Assembly: GCF_002813445.1 (NCBI RefSeq)
Contig: NZ_PHHD01000001.1
Span: 4,216,001-4,280,000 of the forward strand
Direction of reading: 5' to 3'
Origin: Pseudomonas tolaasii NCPPB 2192
GTDB lineage: Bacteria; Pseudomonadota; Gammaproteobacteria; Pseudomonadales; Pseudomonadaceae
DNA: 64,000 nucleotides
Positions 31,847-40,498 of this stretch are shown here, in pieces. Both the position numbers and the translations under genes were made by a program. The notes beneath the pieces are model-generated. The model did not search any database, was not told where the DNA came from, and saw only the letters and a program-made list of their open reading frames with translations. Each line of letters begins with the position of its first letter. Positions within the stretch are counted from its first letter, which is position 1.

Positions 31847-34800
31847 TGAGCGGTGGCGTTAAGAAAATTGCTCAGGTCGTCGTCGGCGCAGTCATTGGCT
31901 TTGTGCAGGGCGGACCGGTAGGCGCCGTTATCGGAGCCGGGTTGGCTTTCTATGCGGCAGAACAGCAGGAAAAGCTGAACACCAAGTCTCCTTTGCGGGA
32001 CAACGAGCCATCAGCTCAAACAGTTCGCTCTTCGAAAGCGCCTGTCCGCTTCATTCTCGGTCGGGTTGCAACCGGTGGCGTACTGGTGTGGGCTCAAGAG
32101 CAGAGGGGCGCACAGACGGAGGGTGAATGGCTCCACCTGGTGTATGTGTTGTGCGAAGGCGCTGTGGATGCACTCGAAAACATATACCTTGGCGAAGAGC
32201 CTATCGCCTCTTTTGCTGGTTTTGCGAGCTATGAGCTGGTCGTAAACCCTACCCAGGTGAATTCTTTTCTGAAGGCGAACTGCCCCGACTGGAAAGACTC
32301 TCAGATTGGCCGCGGCTTGTCTTTTGTACGGCTGTCGCTGATGTATAGCTCCGTGAAGTTCCCGTCGGGTATTCCTGATGTGCGCTTCATCGTGCGTGGT
32401 CGCAATGACGTTTTCGATCCGCGCACCAACACCAGCGGTTACAGTCCAAACACGGCGCTGCACATCCTCTGGTATCTGCGCAATCGGTGCAGTGTTCCAG
32501 ATGACGAGATCGTTTTTTCGACATTTGCCAGCGCAGCGAACGTCTGTGACGAGGCTGTGACCAATGCCGATGGATCTGTAAGTCAGCGATACCGCAGTGC
32601 GTGTGTCATCGGTGCGGACGAGTTGAAGTCTGGGGTGCTGCAAAAGCTCGAGGCTGCATGTGCAGGTCGTTTGATCCGTGTTGGCGGGCGATGGATGCTG
32701 CAGGCCGGCGCCTACTACGGGCCATACGACTTCGAAATCACAGAAGACATGGTCATCGGTACGATCGGAGGCAGCACCGAGCCAACCAATGATTCAGCCA
32801 TCAATACCGTGCGCGGCACCTTTATTGACCCCTCACAGTCTTGGACCGAAACGGATTATCCCGAAGTCAGCATCGCCGAGTGGATTGCGGAAGATGGTGG
32901 TGAGGCGGCGGAAACGCTTACTTATTCCTACGTAACTGATGCTTACCAGCCGCAACGCCTGGCGAATATCGAATTGCGGCGCCGGCGGGCGGGTGGGGTG
33001 ATAACCATCCCTATGAACTTTTCCGGCTACAACTGCCGGCCCGGCCGCGTGGTGCGCGTCAACCTGCCGTCGCTCAACATTCTCGGCGAGTTCATCGTGA
33101 CCAACTGGTCCATGGGCGACAGCGAGGGCTGTAACGTTCAGGTCCAGCAGTATGAGGCGGCTATTTTTGATGATGCAGTCGGGCAGCCGTATGACCCGTT
33201 AGGGTTTATCAATCTTCCGTCCGGCGGTCTCGGCTCGCCGACAGGATTAGTCTGGACGCAGGACACCACCGCGGAGGTGGTGCAGGGCGTTCTTTCGTGG
33301 GAGGCGCCCGAGGGCATCGTTTCAGAGTACGCCATCATCGTCCGCCAGGGCTCTGGCGTGGCGCAATCGCATACGATCCAGGCTGTGAGCAATCAGTGCC
33401 AGATCAGTGCGCTGCCATCCGGCACTTACACGATGAGCGTGGCAGCCATCGGGCCTATGGCGCGGTCAGGCGAAGCGACAATTACCGTGAGCATCGAGGG
33501 TCCGGCAATCCCTGAGTCTTGCTCGGTTCAATCCTCGATCACCTCGATCACGCTAACCCCGAACAATGTTCTGCACGGCCTTAATGGCGGAACTTATGAG
33601 TACTTTTTCAGCGTAACGCCTCAGGCGACAGTTGGCGAAGCTACCTATTTGGGGCAGGGCCTCAGCTTTACCCACACGGGATTGGCCTTCTACACCAACT
33701 ATTATTACTTCATCCGCTCCAAGAACGCCTACGGCAAAAGCGCGTTTCTATACGTGCCAGCCTCAACGTCGAACGACGTCACCGCCTACCTATCGGCTCT
33801 GGCCGGGAAGGTTGGCAAAACAGAGCTTGGACAGGACGTTCTCAGTGATCTTGAGAAGATCCAAGGCCTGCAGGACCAGATCGACGCGCTCGACGACATC
33901 CTGCTGTACGACGCGCAGAAGACCTACGTCGCGGGCGACACCGTGCGCCAGGGCCAAAGGCTGTACCAGGCCACTGCAGACGTGCCGACAAACACCCCAC
34001 CGCCGAATCCCGCTTTCTGGCTCGACGTTGGGCAGACCGTCGGCACTGTCGGCGCCTTGGCGCAGCAGGTGGAGCTGAACAAGACCAACATCGAGACCGT
34101 CGACGGCAAGGTAGTTGCGCAGGCCTCGACGCTAAATGCTCTGCGCGCGGCGACCAGGGACGACTCAGGTAACGGCTCCAAGATCGATGCGCTCAAAGGC
34201 TGGTCGAGTACGGCGGCTATTGCTCGGGAAGAGTCGGTTAGATCGTCTGCCCAAGAGGCAACAGCGCAGCGCCTTACCACACTCGACGCTTCTGTCGGTG
34301 ACAACGGCGCCAAGCTCACCAACCTTGAGCGCGTGACGGCAACCGATCGCACGGCTACGGCGGAAAGCCTCACTCAGCTCAATGCAAAAGTGGGGGCCAA
34401 CGAGGCGACCATTCAGACCACGAGCAAGGCTGTAGCCGACTTGAGCGGTGATTTGTCGACGATCTGGTCTGTGAAGATGGAGACCGCCGCGGGCGGCCAG
34501 AAGTACGCCGCATCGTTTGGCCTGGGCCTGCAGGTCGATCCGTCCGGGGTGTCGTCGCAGTTCGTCGTGCGGGCCGACACCTTCATGCTGCTGAACCTGG
34601 CCAACGGCACGCCGGTGTCGCCGTTCTCGGTCACCGGCGGGCAGACCTTCATCCGCTCGGCCTTTATCCAGGACGGAACCATCACTAACGCGAAGATCGG
34701 CAACTACATCCAGTCGAATAACTACGTGGCGGGTACCAGTGGATGGAAGTTGTTCTTCGACGGAACGTTTGAGATTAACGGGGTGGTTCCTGGTCAAGGC

Positions 34801-34884
34801 CGCTCGATTATGACGAATCGATCGTTGCGGTTTTGGGATGTTAACGGCATCAAACGCGTTCAAATCGGAGATTTAAGTGAATGA
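31846..34884 (+). CDS. Central tail fibre / tip attachment protein (J-like)
   Basis: 1012 residues. The N-terminus has a hydrophobic glycine-rich segment (VVVGAVIGFVQGGPVGAVIG), then the hub domain (APVRFILGRVATGGVLVWAQ, LVYVLCEGAVDALENIYLGE). The middle has fibronectin-III-like strands and the end a DUF1983-like coiled-coil and receptor part (GDLSTIWSVKMETAAGGQKY). It should form the tail tip and contribute to host recognition. Confidence 0.9.
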   Translation: MSGGVKKIAQVVVGAVIGFVQGGPVGAVIGAGLAFYAAEQQEKLNTKSPLRDNEPSAQTVRSSKAPVRFILGRVATGGVLVWAQEQRGAQTEGEWLHLVYVLCEGAVDALENIYLGEEPIASFAGFASYELVVNPTQVNSFLKANCPDWKDSQIGRGLSFVRLSLMYSSVKFPSGIPDVRFIVRGRNDVFDPRTNTSGYSPNTALHILWYLRNRCSVPDDEIVFSTFASAANVCDEAVTNADGSVSQRYRSACVIGADELKSGVLQKLEAACAGRLIRVGGRWMLQAGAYYGPYDFEITEDMVIGTIGGSTEPTNDSAINTVRGTFIDPSQSWTETDYPEVSIAEWIAEDGGEAAETLTYSYVTDAYQPQRLANIELRRRRAGGVITIPMNFSGYNCRPGRVVRVNLPSLNILGEFIVTNWSMGDSEGCNVQVQQYEAAIFDDAVGQPYDPLGFINLPSGGLGSPTGLVWTQDTTAEVVQGVLSWEAPEGIVSEYAIIVRQGSGVAQSHTIQAVSNQCQISALPSGTYTMSVAAIGPMARSGEATITVSIEGPAIPESCSVQSSITSITLTPNNVLHGLNGGTYEYFFSVTPQATVGEATYLGQGLSFTHTGLAFYTNYYYFIRSKNAYGKSAFLYVPASTSNDVTAYLSALAGKVGKTELGQDVLSDLEKIQGLQDQIDALDDILLYDAQKTYVAGDTVRQGQRLYQATADVPTNTPPPNPAFWLDVGQTVGTVGALAQQVELNKTNIETVDGKVVAQASTLNALRAATRDDSGNGSKIDALKGWSSTAAIAREESVRSSAQEATAQRLTTLDASVGDNGAKLTNLERVTATDRTATAESLTQLNAKVGANEATIQTTSKAVADLSGDLSTIWSVKMETAAGGQKYAASFGLGLQVDPSGVSSQFVVRADTFMLLNLANGTPVSPFSVTGGQTFIRSAFIQDGTITNAKIGNYIQSNNYVAGTSGWKLFFDGTFEINGVVPGQGRSIMTNRSLRFWDVNGIKRVQIGDLSE

Positions 34885-35225
34885 GTTATGGAGCAAGGAT
34901 TTGGGGGGGGGCGGGCGGTCTTCAACTGGATGAAAACTCTTTCACTGTAAGGGTGGTTTACTCGGCGCTTATAGACTCTTCAGTGCCAGGTTCAGGTCGG
35001 AGTGTGTACATAGCAATCCCAGGAGTAGAGCCTTCAAATCACACGGCCATTTGCTTGCCCAACGAGCCCTGGTCCGGAAGTACGAGTAGTCAAAATGCTC
35101 GCAACTCTCAGTTTGATGCCCAAGTATTATCGGGTGGGGTCAGGGTTTGGTTCTCAAACAGGAATATGCCGAATGGACGAATTGGTATAAGCACGCAAAG
35201 GCTGCTGGTATTAAAATATAAGTGA
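34881..35225 (+). CDS. Tail tip accessory protein 1, start interrupted by a G9 tract
   Basis: 114 residues. Opens MSYGARIWGGAGGLQLDENS and is homologous in its first 35 residues to the next gene (M-YG..G..LD..F..VYSA). ATGA overlap with the J-like gene. Codons 7-10 lie in a run of nine Gs (34,903-34,911), so slippage would abolish the product. AT-richer than the J-like gene; probably a receptor-related decoration. Confidence 0.7.
   Translation: MSYGARIWGGAGGLQLDENSFTVRVVYSALIDSSVPGSGRSVYIAIPGVEPSNHTAICLPNEPWSGSTSSQNARNSQFDAQVLSGGVRVWFSNRNMPNGRIGISTQRLLVLKYK
34903..34911 (+). repeat. Homopolymer of nine G near the start of a tail gene
   Basis: The tract covers codons 8-11 of the 34,881 gene. 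Loss or gain of one G shifts the frame at once. Confidence 0.75.
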
Positions 35226-35232
35226 GGTTGAA

Positions 35233-35880
35233 ATGACGTATGGTCTCACATTTACCAATAGCTCAGGCGTAGTAACACTCGACTCTGAGTTTTCCAGGCT
35301 TGTTGTACTGTACTCCGCAAGGTATGGGGAGAATGGTGTTAAAGGTGCCGCATTTCCAACGCCAATCACCTCGCTTGAACCCCCTTTAATTTTTGCGAGG
35401 CCAGATGTAAGCGGCGGTTTTCAATGGGTCAGGCTTCTTGGTGGGCCCGGTAATTGGACTGGCTTTGTTAATGAAGCGGCTGGAGTTGGAAATTATTTTT
35501 TAGCCGCTTACGAATCAAAGCCGACTGCAGGATATGGATTGAGGTTGTGGAATGGTAATTCAAAGCTTTTATTTGACAATGGAACGCCTTGTGCCCAATT
35601 CACAAGTGTAGTCACTACATGGACGTTTGTCAGTGCAGAAAATCCATCGCCCGGCAGATGGCTTTACACGTATCTAGCACCTGCCTCATTCAATACCGGC
35701 GATTATATGCTTATCAATAATATTGCATATGATCTTCCGGGTAATGATACGTTTTCTAAACTCAGCTGTGGTTTCAATTACGCCGCCAACACGGTGTCGG
35801 TTTATCTTCAGAATATTGGAGATTTTCGAACGGATTCATTGTTTCTTCCATTATTGTTCGCAAAGCCAATGCCACAATGA
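35233..35880 (+). CDS. Tail tip accessory protein 2
   Basis: 215 residues, AT-rich, beta-rich and Gly/Tyr-rich (PTAGYGLRLWNGNSKLLFDN). Its N-terminus is related to the preceding protein. It lies between J-like and fibre genes and should be exposed on the tip. The gap 35,881-35,965 holds only the ribosome site of the next gene. Confidence 0.65.
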   Translation: MTYGLTFTNSSGVVTLDSEFSRLVVLYSARYGENGVKGAAFPTPITSLEPPLIFARPDVSGGFQWVRLLGGPGNWTGFVNEAAGVGNYFLAAYESKPTAGYGLRLWNGNSKLLFDNGTPCAQFTSVVTTWTFVSAENPSPGRWLYTYLAPASFNTGDYMLINNIAYDLPGNDTFSKLSCGFNYAANTVSVYLQNIGDFRTDSLFLPLLFAKPMPQ

Positions 35881-35965
35881 TTTTGGTAGGGTTTGTGATT
35901 CTGATGTCCAAGTCTTGGGGCAGTATTTATGCTGCCGTTAGATAATTGTTTTCATGGAGAAATAC

Positions 35966-37123
35966 ATGGTTTGGCAAAGAGCGGGCTCGGTCACTGTTCA
36001 AACTAACAGCAATACAGTAGTTGGAATCGGCGTGGACTTCGCCGCGAGCAGCAGAAACGGCGATTCGTTCATCGGGCCTGATGGCTTCACTTATGAGGTT
36101 GGCAACGTCGCGAGTGCTACGATCATTTCGATCATTCCTGCGTACAAAGGCCCGTCAGTCAGCGGTGGTGCCTACGCCATCATGCCGGTGCAGGGCTATG
36201 ACAAGATGCTCTCGGATGCCTTCAACAACCTGAACAATCAGTTCGGGCCGAAGCTGGCAGCGCTGGGCACCACTGGCAATTACGATATTTTGCCCGTATC
36301 AAAGGGCGGGACCGGTCGCACCACGATTGGCACTTCGATAACCGCCGACATCGCGACAAGCCTTTCGGATACGACGCCTGGGCGGTTATTGCCTGTGGGC
36401 TACGGCGGGCTTGGCGCAAAGGACAACATGCCTTATTTGGGTGACGTAAACCCGGATGACTATCGCGCCGGTGGGGAGTACTTGGGGAATTTCCTCATTC
36501 TCGGCACCCGAAAGGTGGGGGTGTTGATCGTCCACCCGGGATCAAATGCAACATTCGCCGGCCAGGAATTCTTGGCCCTTGATGAAGATTCTAAATACTT
36601 CCGGACGCAGTCGCTTTCTTCATGGCGTGCCTGGAAAAAGCTGCCGGGCGCCGGTGCAAATACTGATATCACCAGTTTGTCAGGTTTAACAACGGCGCTC
36701 TCAGTCTCGCAAGGTGGTACCGGAGGAAAAACCCAAGCGGATGCTCGTGCGGGCCTTGGCCTTGGCTCGGCTGCTACAGCGACTGTTGGTACGGCGGCCG
36801 GGAACGTAATGGCGGTTGGCGCGGGCGGGCTGCTTGGCGTGGCTATCGGAATCCCTCAGGGAACAGCCTTGAGCCTGGTGCAGAAGACACAGTTCTCGAC
36901 GACCAGCAGCAATGCTGACGTTCCAGCCGCCGCCCCTTACTCAACGCTGATAACGATCAAGTATCCAGAAGGATTTCGTCAAAGTGAGCTCGCAGCGAAC
37001 ATCCTCGATGGCAGCCTCTACTCGCGCGTCACTCTGGCGAACGGCGCTACCACGCCGTGGCGGAAAATCTATGACGACACCAACACCACGCGTGCCGCTG
37101 ACGGCACCTTGAAGGCGATCTGA
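35966..37123 (+). CDS. Tail fibre protein
   Basis: 385 residues from ATG 35966, chosen because GGAG lies 6 bases upstream. The N-terminus (MVWQRAGSVTVQTNSNTVVG) resembles phage fibre attachment domains. Repeats of the type GGTGGKTQADARAGLGLGSA (near 255) and GGTGRTTIGTS are typical of Caudovirales fibres. The C-terminus ends in the LYSRVTLANGATTPWRKIY-type domain. Receptor-binding candidate. Confidence 0.85.
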   Translation: MVWQRAGSVTVQTNSNTVVGIGVDFAASSRNGDSFIGPDGFTYEVGNVASATIISIIPAYKGPSVSGGAYAIMPVQGYDKMLSDAFNNLNNQFGPKLAALGTTGNYDILPVSKGGTGRTTIGTSITADIATSLSDTTPGRLLPVGYGGLGAKDNMPYLGDVNPDDYRAGGEYLGNFLILGTRKVGVLIVHPGSNATFAGQEFLALDEDSKYFRTQSLSSWRAWKKLPGAGANTDITSLSGLTTALSVSQGGTGGKTQADARAGLGLGSAATATVGTAAGNVMAVGAGGLLGVAIGIPQGTALSLVQKTQFSTTSSNADVPAAAPYSTLITIKYPEGFRQSELAANILDGSLYSRVTLANGATTPWRKIYDDTNTTRAADGTLKAI

Positions 37124-37125
37124 CC

Positions 37126-37494
37126 ATGGCAAGAGCAGCAATCAATGTCCTCGGGGCGACTGGCGCGACCTACGACTTCGTGACCAATGGCGCCGGGGTG
37201 GTTGGATCATCCCGCGATTCGGTTGGCGTGTATCACATCACAGGATGCCTCGGCATGGTTCCGTTCCCGCCAGTGGATGATGGTTGGGGCTACACCGTCA
37301 ACCAGGTGGACTCTCGGGCGGACGTGGACATTCAATTCGATGACGATGTGCTGGTCGTGACGGTGACCAAGGACGGGAAGCCATACGACCTGAAGCACAT
37401 GATCACGCTGCACATTCTGGTGCCTGATGCTCCAGCGGTGGAGATGCCACAGGAAGCACAACCTGCGGAAGATCCCGTAACGCCCGAAGCCTGA
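37126..37494 (+). CDS. Tail fibre accessory protein
   Basis: 122 residues, beta-rich with an acidic Pro/Glu-rich end (PAVEMPQEAQPAEDPVTPEA). It follows the fibre gene by 2 bases and is probably a fibre chaperone or small tip protein; not recognised with certainty. Confidence 0.6.
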   Translation: MARAAINVLGATGATYDFVTNGAGVVGSSRDSVGVYHITGCLGMVPFPPVDDGWGYTVNQVDSRADVDIQFDDDVLVVTVTKDGKPYDLKHMITLHILVPDAPAVEMPQEAQPAEDPVTPEA

Positions 37495-37514
37495 CCAACG
37501 CAAATACACCACAG

Positions 37515-37535
37515 CCGCCTTGAGCGGTTTTTTTT
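37515..37535 (+). terminator. Small terminator before the endolysin
   Basis: CCGC-CTTGA-GCGG followed by eight T. Short stem, so possibly partial. Confidence 0.55.
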
Positions 37536-37550
37536 CGCCTGGAGAAACGT

Positions 37551-38084
37551 ATGCCGATCACCGAGCAGCAGTTGCTGCAAATCCTCCCGAACGCCGGTTG
37601 CCAAGCCGGCGTTTTCGTTTCCGCGTTAAACACTGCGATGGGTCGCTACTCCATTGTCGGCATGCCGCGGGTGGCTGCATTCATCGCTCAGGTCGGACAT
37701 GAGTCGGGCCAGTTGCGGTGGGTGCGCGAGATTTGGGGGCCGACGGCGCAGCAGCTCGGATATGAAGGGCGCGCGGATCTGGGTAACACCGTCAAGGGTG
37801 ACGGCTCCAAGTTCCGAGGCCGGGGCCTTATCCAGGTCACCGGCCGGGCGAATTACGTCGCGTGCGGTGAGGCGCTGGGCCTGGATCTGATCGGCAAACC
37901 TGAGCTTTTGGAGTTGCCCCAGCATGCCGCGATGTCGGCGGCGTGGTTTTGGTCCACGCGCGGGCTGAATACGCTGGCAGACCAGAAGGATTTCACGAAG
38001 ATCACCCGCCGCATCAATGGCGGGCTCAATGGCCAGGTAGACCGCCAGGCGCTGTATGAAAAGGCGCTGCAGGTGCTGGCATGA
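37551..38084 (+). CDS. Endolysin, GH19 chitinase-like lysozyme
   Basis: 177 residues without signal peptide. The GH19 catalytic acid is Glu51 in AQVGHESGQLRW. FRGRGLIQVTGRANYVACGE, then AWFWSTRGLN and KITRRINGGLNGQVDR, are hallmarks of the family. It hydrolyses the peptidoglycan after holin triggering. Confidence 0.93.
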   Translation: MPITEQQLLQILPNAGCQAGVFVSALNTAMGRYSIVGMPRVAAFIAQVGHESGQLRWVREIWGPTAQQLGYEGRADLGNTVKGDGSKFRGRGLIQVTGRANYVACGEALGLDLIGKPELLELPQHAAMSAAWFWSTRGLNTLADQKDFTKITRRINGGLNGQVDRQALYEKALQVLA

Positions 38085-38593
38085 CGCCGGCGCAGAGACT
38101 GGCGGGATTGGCGTTGCTGATCTTGGTGCTGATGGCTTGCGCCGGCGGCGCGGCGTGGCAGGTGCAGGACTGGCGTTATGAGAAGCAACTGGCAGACCGG
38201 GACGCTGAGCAGGCAATCGCGAAGGAAAGGGCAGTGATCGCTGCTCGAGAGGAAGAGCAACGGCGCCAAGTGGCGGTGAACGAGGCGGGAAGTTATGCGC
38301 GAGAACAGAATAAGGCTGCAGCTGTGGATGCCAGTAACGCTGATACTGCTGGTGTGCGGTTGCACATCGAAGCCGGTAAGCTTGCCGCTGCTGCCTGTGG
38401 CGATCCCGGAGCTACCCATCGAGGCGCGTCAGCCATCAGCGCCGCTATGGTGCTCTCCGACCTGCTCCAGCGGGCTGATAAAAGAGCGGGAGAGTTGGCA
38501 GCGGCTTATGACCGGGCCAAAATAGCTGGTCTATCATGTGAGCATGCATACAGAGTTATTAGAGAGGGTAGTGCTGGCTCTCAAGCCAGATAA
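38081..38593 (+). CDS. Inner-membrane spanin (Rz-like)
   Basis: 170 residues. A single N-terminal membrane anchor (about 9-27, LALLILVLMACAGGAAWQV) is followed by a long periplasmic coiled coil (ADRDAEQAIAKERAVIAARE). It overlaps the endolysin by ATGA. The outer-membrane partner is encoded in another frame inside it. Resembles DUF2514-type spanins. Confidence 0.85.
   Translation: MTPAQRLAGLALLILVLMACAGGAAWQVQDWRYEKQLADRDAEQAIAKERAVIAAREEEQRRQVAVNEAGSYAREQNKAAAVDASNADTAGVRLHIEAGKLAAAACGDPGATHRGASAISAAMVLSDLLQRADKRAGELAAAYDRAKIAGLSCEHAYRVIREGSAGSQAR
38328..38525 (+). CDS. Outer-membrane spanin lipoprotein (Rz1-like), nested in Rz
   Basis: 65 residues from ATG 38328 (an ATG at 38,295 is also in frame). 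MPVTLILLVCGCTSKPVSLP shows a lipobox (VCGC) with Cys12, and the mature part is rich in proline (LPVAIPELPIEARQPSAPLW). Nested out-of-frame position is the classical Rz/Rz1 arrangement. Together they bridge the periplasm in the last lysis step. Confidence 0.8.
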   Translation: MPVTLILLVCGCTSKPVSLPLLPVAIPELPIEARQPSAPLWCSPTCSSGLIKERESWQRLMTGPK

Positions 38594-38660
38594 TAAGAAC
38601 TTTATAGCTGTTTAAGCTGTAGGATTGTAAGACGGTTTTGGCGTGGCAGATGGAGCCCGA

Positions 38661-38834
38661 ATGCACAAGAATGATGAAAGGATCACGCTACTGATTGATG
38701 AGTCGACAAAAAGTCGATTGGTAAAGGCTGCGAAGGATCAAGATAAAACTGTTTCGCAAATCATACGGGGCTTAATCAAAAATCATTTTCAGACGCTTGA
38801 TAGCCATTCCTATCAACCTGATAGGCCTGATTGA
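38661..38834 (+). CDS. Ribbon-helix-helix (Arc-like) protein
   Basis: 57 residues from ATG 38661 with GGAG upstream. DERITLLIDESTKSRLVKAA, then DKTVSQIIRGLIKNHF, has the strand-helix-helix of Arc/CopG regulators. It lies behind the spanins and before the attachment site, and may control lysogenic genes. The gap 38,835-38,928 is empty. Confidence 0.65.
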   Translation: MHKNDERITLLIDESTKSRLVKAAKDQDKTVSQIIRGLIKNHFQTLDSHSYQPDRPD

Positions 38835-38928
38835 GCTGCGCAGGATCACAAGTTTGTCGATGGAAATTTAGGTTGATAACTTGCGTTGATACCAATAACC
38901 CCGAGCGTGCCCGGCTGTGCAGGTCCAA

Positions 38929-39174
38929 TCAGGGCGTCAGTTCCTGGCGTCGCACCTTAGCAGCATTGTCTAGAAGCACGAGCAATGCCTCAATCGTGGC
39001 GGGAGTCAGTCCCCGAGCGGCTTCTACACCTTCTACAAAACCCTCCGCACGCTCCACCGCAAAGCTAAGTGTCAATAAGTCAGGAGCGCGAGCCATGCGC
39101 GCTAGGTGGCTGGCGGTATGTGTACGAATTAGCACCGGGAGGCTAACGTCATCAAAGTAATCAGTCGCGCTCAT
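38929..39174 (-). CDS. Hypothetical protein, 81 aa
   Basis: Helical protein starting MSATDYFDDVSLPVLIRTHT at ATG 39174, with a GAGGT ribosome site. It contains several His and a long helix (GFVEGVEAARGLTPATIEAL). It overlaps the 3' end of the upstream leftward gene by 14 bases and so is probably coupled to it. Confidence 0.6.
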   Translation of the reverse strand: MSATDYFDDVSLPVLIRTHTASHLARMARAPDLLTLSFAVERAEGFVEGVEAARGLTPATIEALLVLLDNAAKVRRQELTP

Positions 39175-39472
39175 CGCTACCTCGCTCAAAACGCACAAGA
39201 GCTGCTTGTTCAGCTAGACCAATAGCTTCGCCCATCGCCTTGTGCATGTCTTCGTTGACCAAATCAGCCGCGCGCAGCCCCCAAGCGAACCCCGTGGCCC
39301 GCGCGACGTGCTGCTGGATCATCGGTATGCTCAGGTTCCGACCAATGTTGTCAATTTCGCGGTTCCAAGCATTGGTAAGAAAATCGGACGGTAGCTTGAT
39401 TCCATTGGGTGAGTCGTTGCGCCGACCGCTGCCATATTGCGGCCCGCCGGGATGGGCAATGTTTTTACTCAT
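39161..39472 (-). CDS. Hypothetical protein, 103 aa
   Basis: From ATG 39472 (MSKNIAHPGGPQYGSGRRND) with AAGGAG upstream. The first 35 residues look unstructured and the rest helical (NREIDNIGRNLSIPMIQQHV). Companion of the 38,929 gene. Both share a helical pattern, and one may have arisen by duplication. Function unknown. Confidence 0.6.
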   Translation of the reverse strand: MSKNIAHPGGPQYGSGRRNDSPNGIKLPSDFLTNAWNREIDNIGRNLSIPMIQQHVARATGFAWGLRAADLVNEDMHKAMGEAIGLAEQAALVRFERGSDERD

Positions 39473-39569
39473 CAAGCAAGCTCCTTGACGACTGAATGGG
39501 AGTGGCATTTAAGACCAACGATAGGGGATTGGTAGACCATCGTAGGGGGAAGTGGTTTCCAGTGCCAAC

Positions 39570-39610
39570 AAAAAGGCCCCCGCACCTGGTCAGGGTGTTG
39601 GGGCCTTTTT
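39570..39610. terminator. Bidirectional terminator
   Basis: Stem AAAAAGGCCCC ... GGGGCCTTTTT with A and T runs on both sides. It can stop transcription from either direction. Confidence 0.8.
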
Positions 39611-39664
39611 AACAAGTGGGTGTTATCCGATCTTCTGCAGGTCAGTCCTATTTCAGGTTTAGAT

Positions 39665-39988
39665 TTATGGTGCCGCAACCGGCCTAAGCTTTTTCCTGAG
39701 CTGTTCAACTTCCCGCCTATGCACGTTATCCGAGACGGTCAGGTCAGCAATCTGCCTTCGCATGTCGGCGGCTTCAGCTCCACGCAGCCTGAGATACCCG
39801 GCGAACTCCTCTTTCTTCGCCTGGGCCTCCGAAAGCATGTTGATCAGGCCGAAGATGTCGGCGCGCGCCTTGCGCAAGTGCAAGTTCAATTCCAGGATCT
39901 CATTCTCCAGCAGCAGGCAATGCTGTTGGTACATTTCGAGAGGCGTTGGGCAGCCAAGCCACGCTGAGGTGTCTTCGTCGAGGTTCAT
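39665..39988 (-). CDS. Coiled-coil protein under LexA control
   Basis: 107 residues. Long helices (HCLLLENEILELNLHLRKAR, then INMLSEAQAKKEEFAGYLRL) indicate a coiled coil. A LexA box lies 19 bases upstream of ATG 39988, predicting induction by DNA damage together with the phage. Short N-terminal WLGCPTPLEMYQQH segment is perhaps a functional site. Not recognised. Confidence 0.65.
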   Translation of the reverse strand: MNLDEDTSAWLGCPTPLEMYQQHCLLLENEILELNLHLRKARADIFGLINMLSEAQAKKEEFAGYLRLRGAEAADMRRQIADLTVSDNVHRREVEQLRKKLRPVAAP

Positions 39989-40006
39989 GGTGAGTCAATC
40001 CGAATA

Positions 40007-40022
40007 CTGTATGCCCATACAG
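40007..40022. promoter_or_regulatory. LexA (SOS) box
   Basis: CTGTATGCCCATACAG: a CTG-N10-CAG match with outer seven bases palindromic. It stands 19 bases from the start of the leftward coiled-coil gene, the same spacing as the box before DUF1654. Confidence 0.8.
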
Positions 40023-40081
40023 TAATCGAGATTCGAGCAATGGGAAGGTTCAAGCCGACGAACTGCCTGCCCGCCCGACGA

Positions 40082-40291
40082 TCAGTCGGGGGACATCAGT
40101 AAAGCCAGGGTCAGCTTAATAAACTCTTCATTTTCGTCGATGGTGTGTAGGGCACCTCGAACATTTTCTGCGACTTCGGCGGATCCGCGTTGTTCTACCC
40201 AATTCGAAATTTCGATGATTGAGGCTTCGAGGGCCAGCTGGTTTTCGTAGAGCTTGGACAGAAGGGAGGGGAGCAGGTCTGAGTTGGGCAT
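40082..40291 (-). CDS. Small helical phage protein, 69 aa
   Basis: Acidic helical protein (LLSKLYENQLALEASIIEIS, then VAENVRGALHTIDENEEFIK) with AGAGGAA upstream of ATG 40291. Typical of small accessory genes near the attachment site. Function unknown. 40,292-40,498 holds no supported gene. Confidence 0.55.
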   Translation of the reverse strand: MPNSDLLPSLLSKLYENQLALEASIIEISNWVEQRGSAEVAENVRGALHTIDENEEFIKLTLALLMSPD

Positions 40292-40498
40292 CGGCGTTCC
40301 TCTGGTGGAGTGAACAGCTTAGCAGCTTGTGTTTTTTGGGGAGCTCGTGTTCGGTCGGCAGAACGCCGGGGGAGGGGTAAATCATTTCCGCAACCTGATA
40401 CGTGCCCCTTGATTTATGCGGGCTGTAGAACAACTGAAACATATCAGATGCGGAAACCGTTTAAGGGTAACTGTTTGAAATCAATAGGTAAGTCGCCA

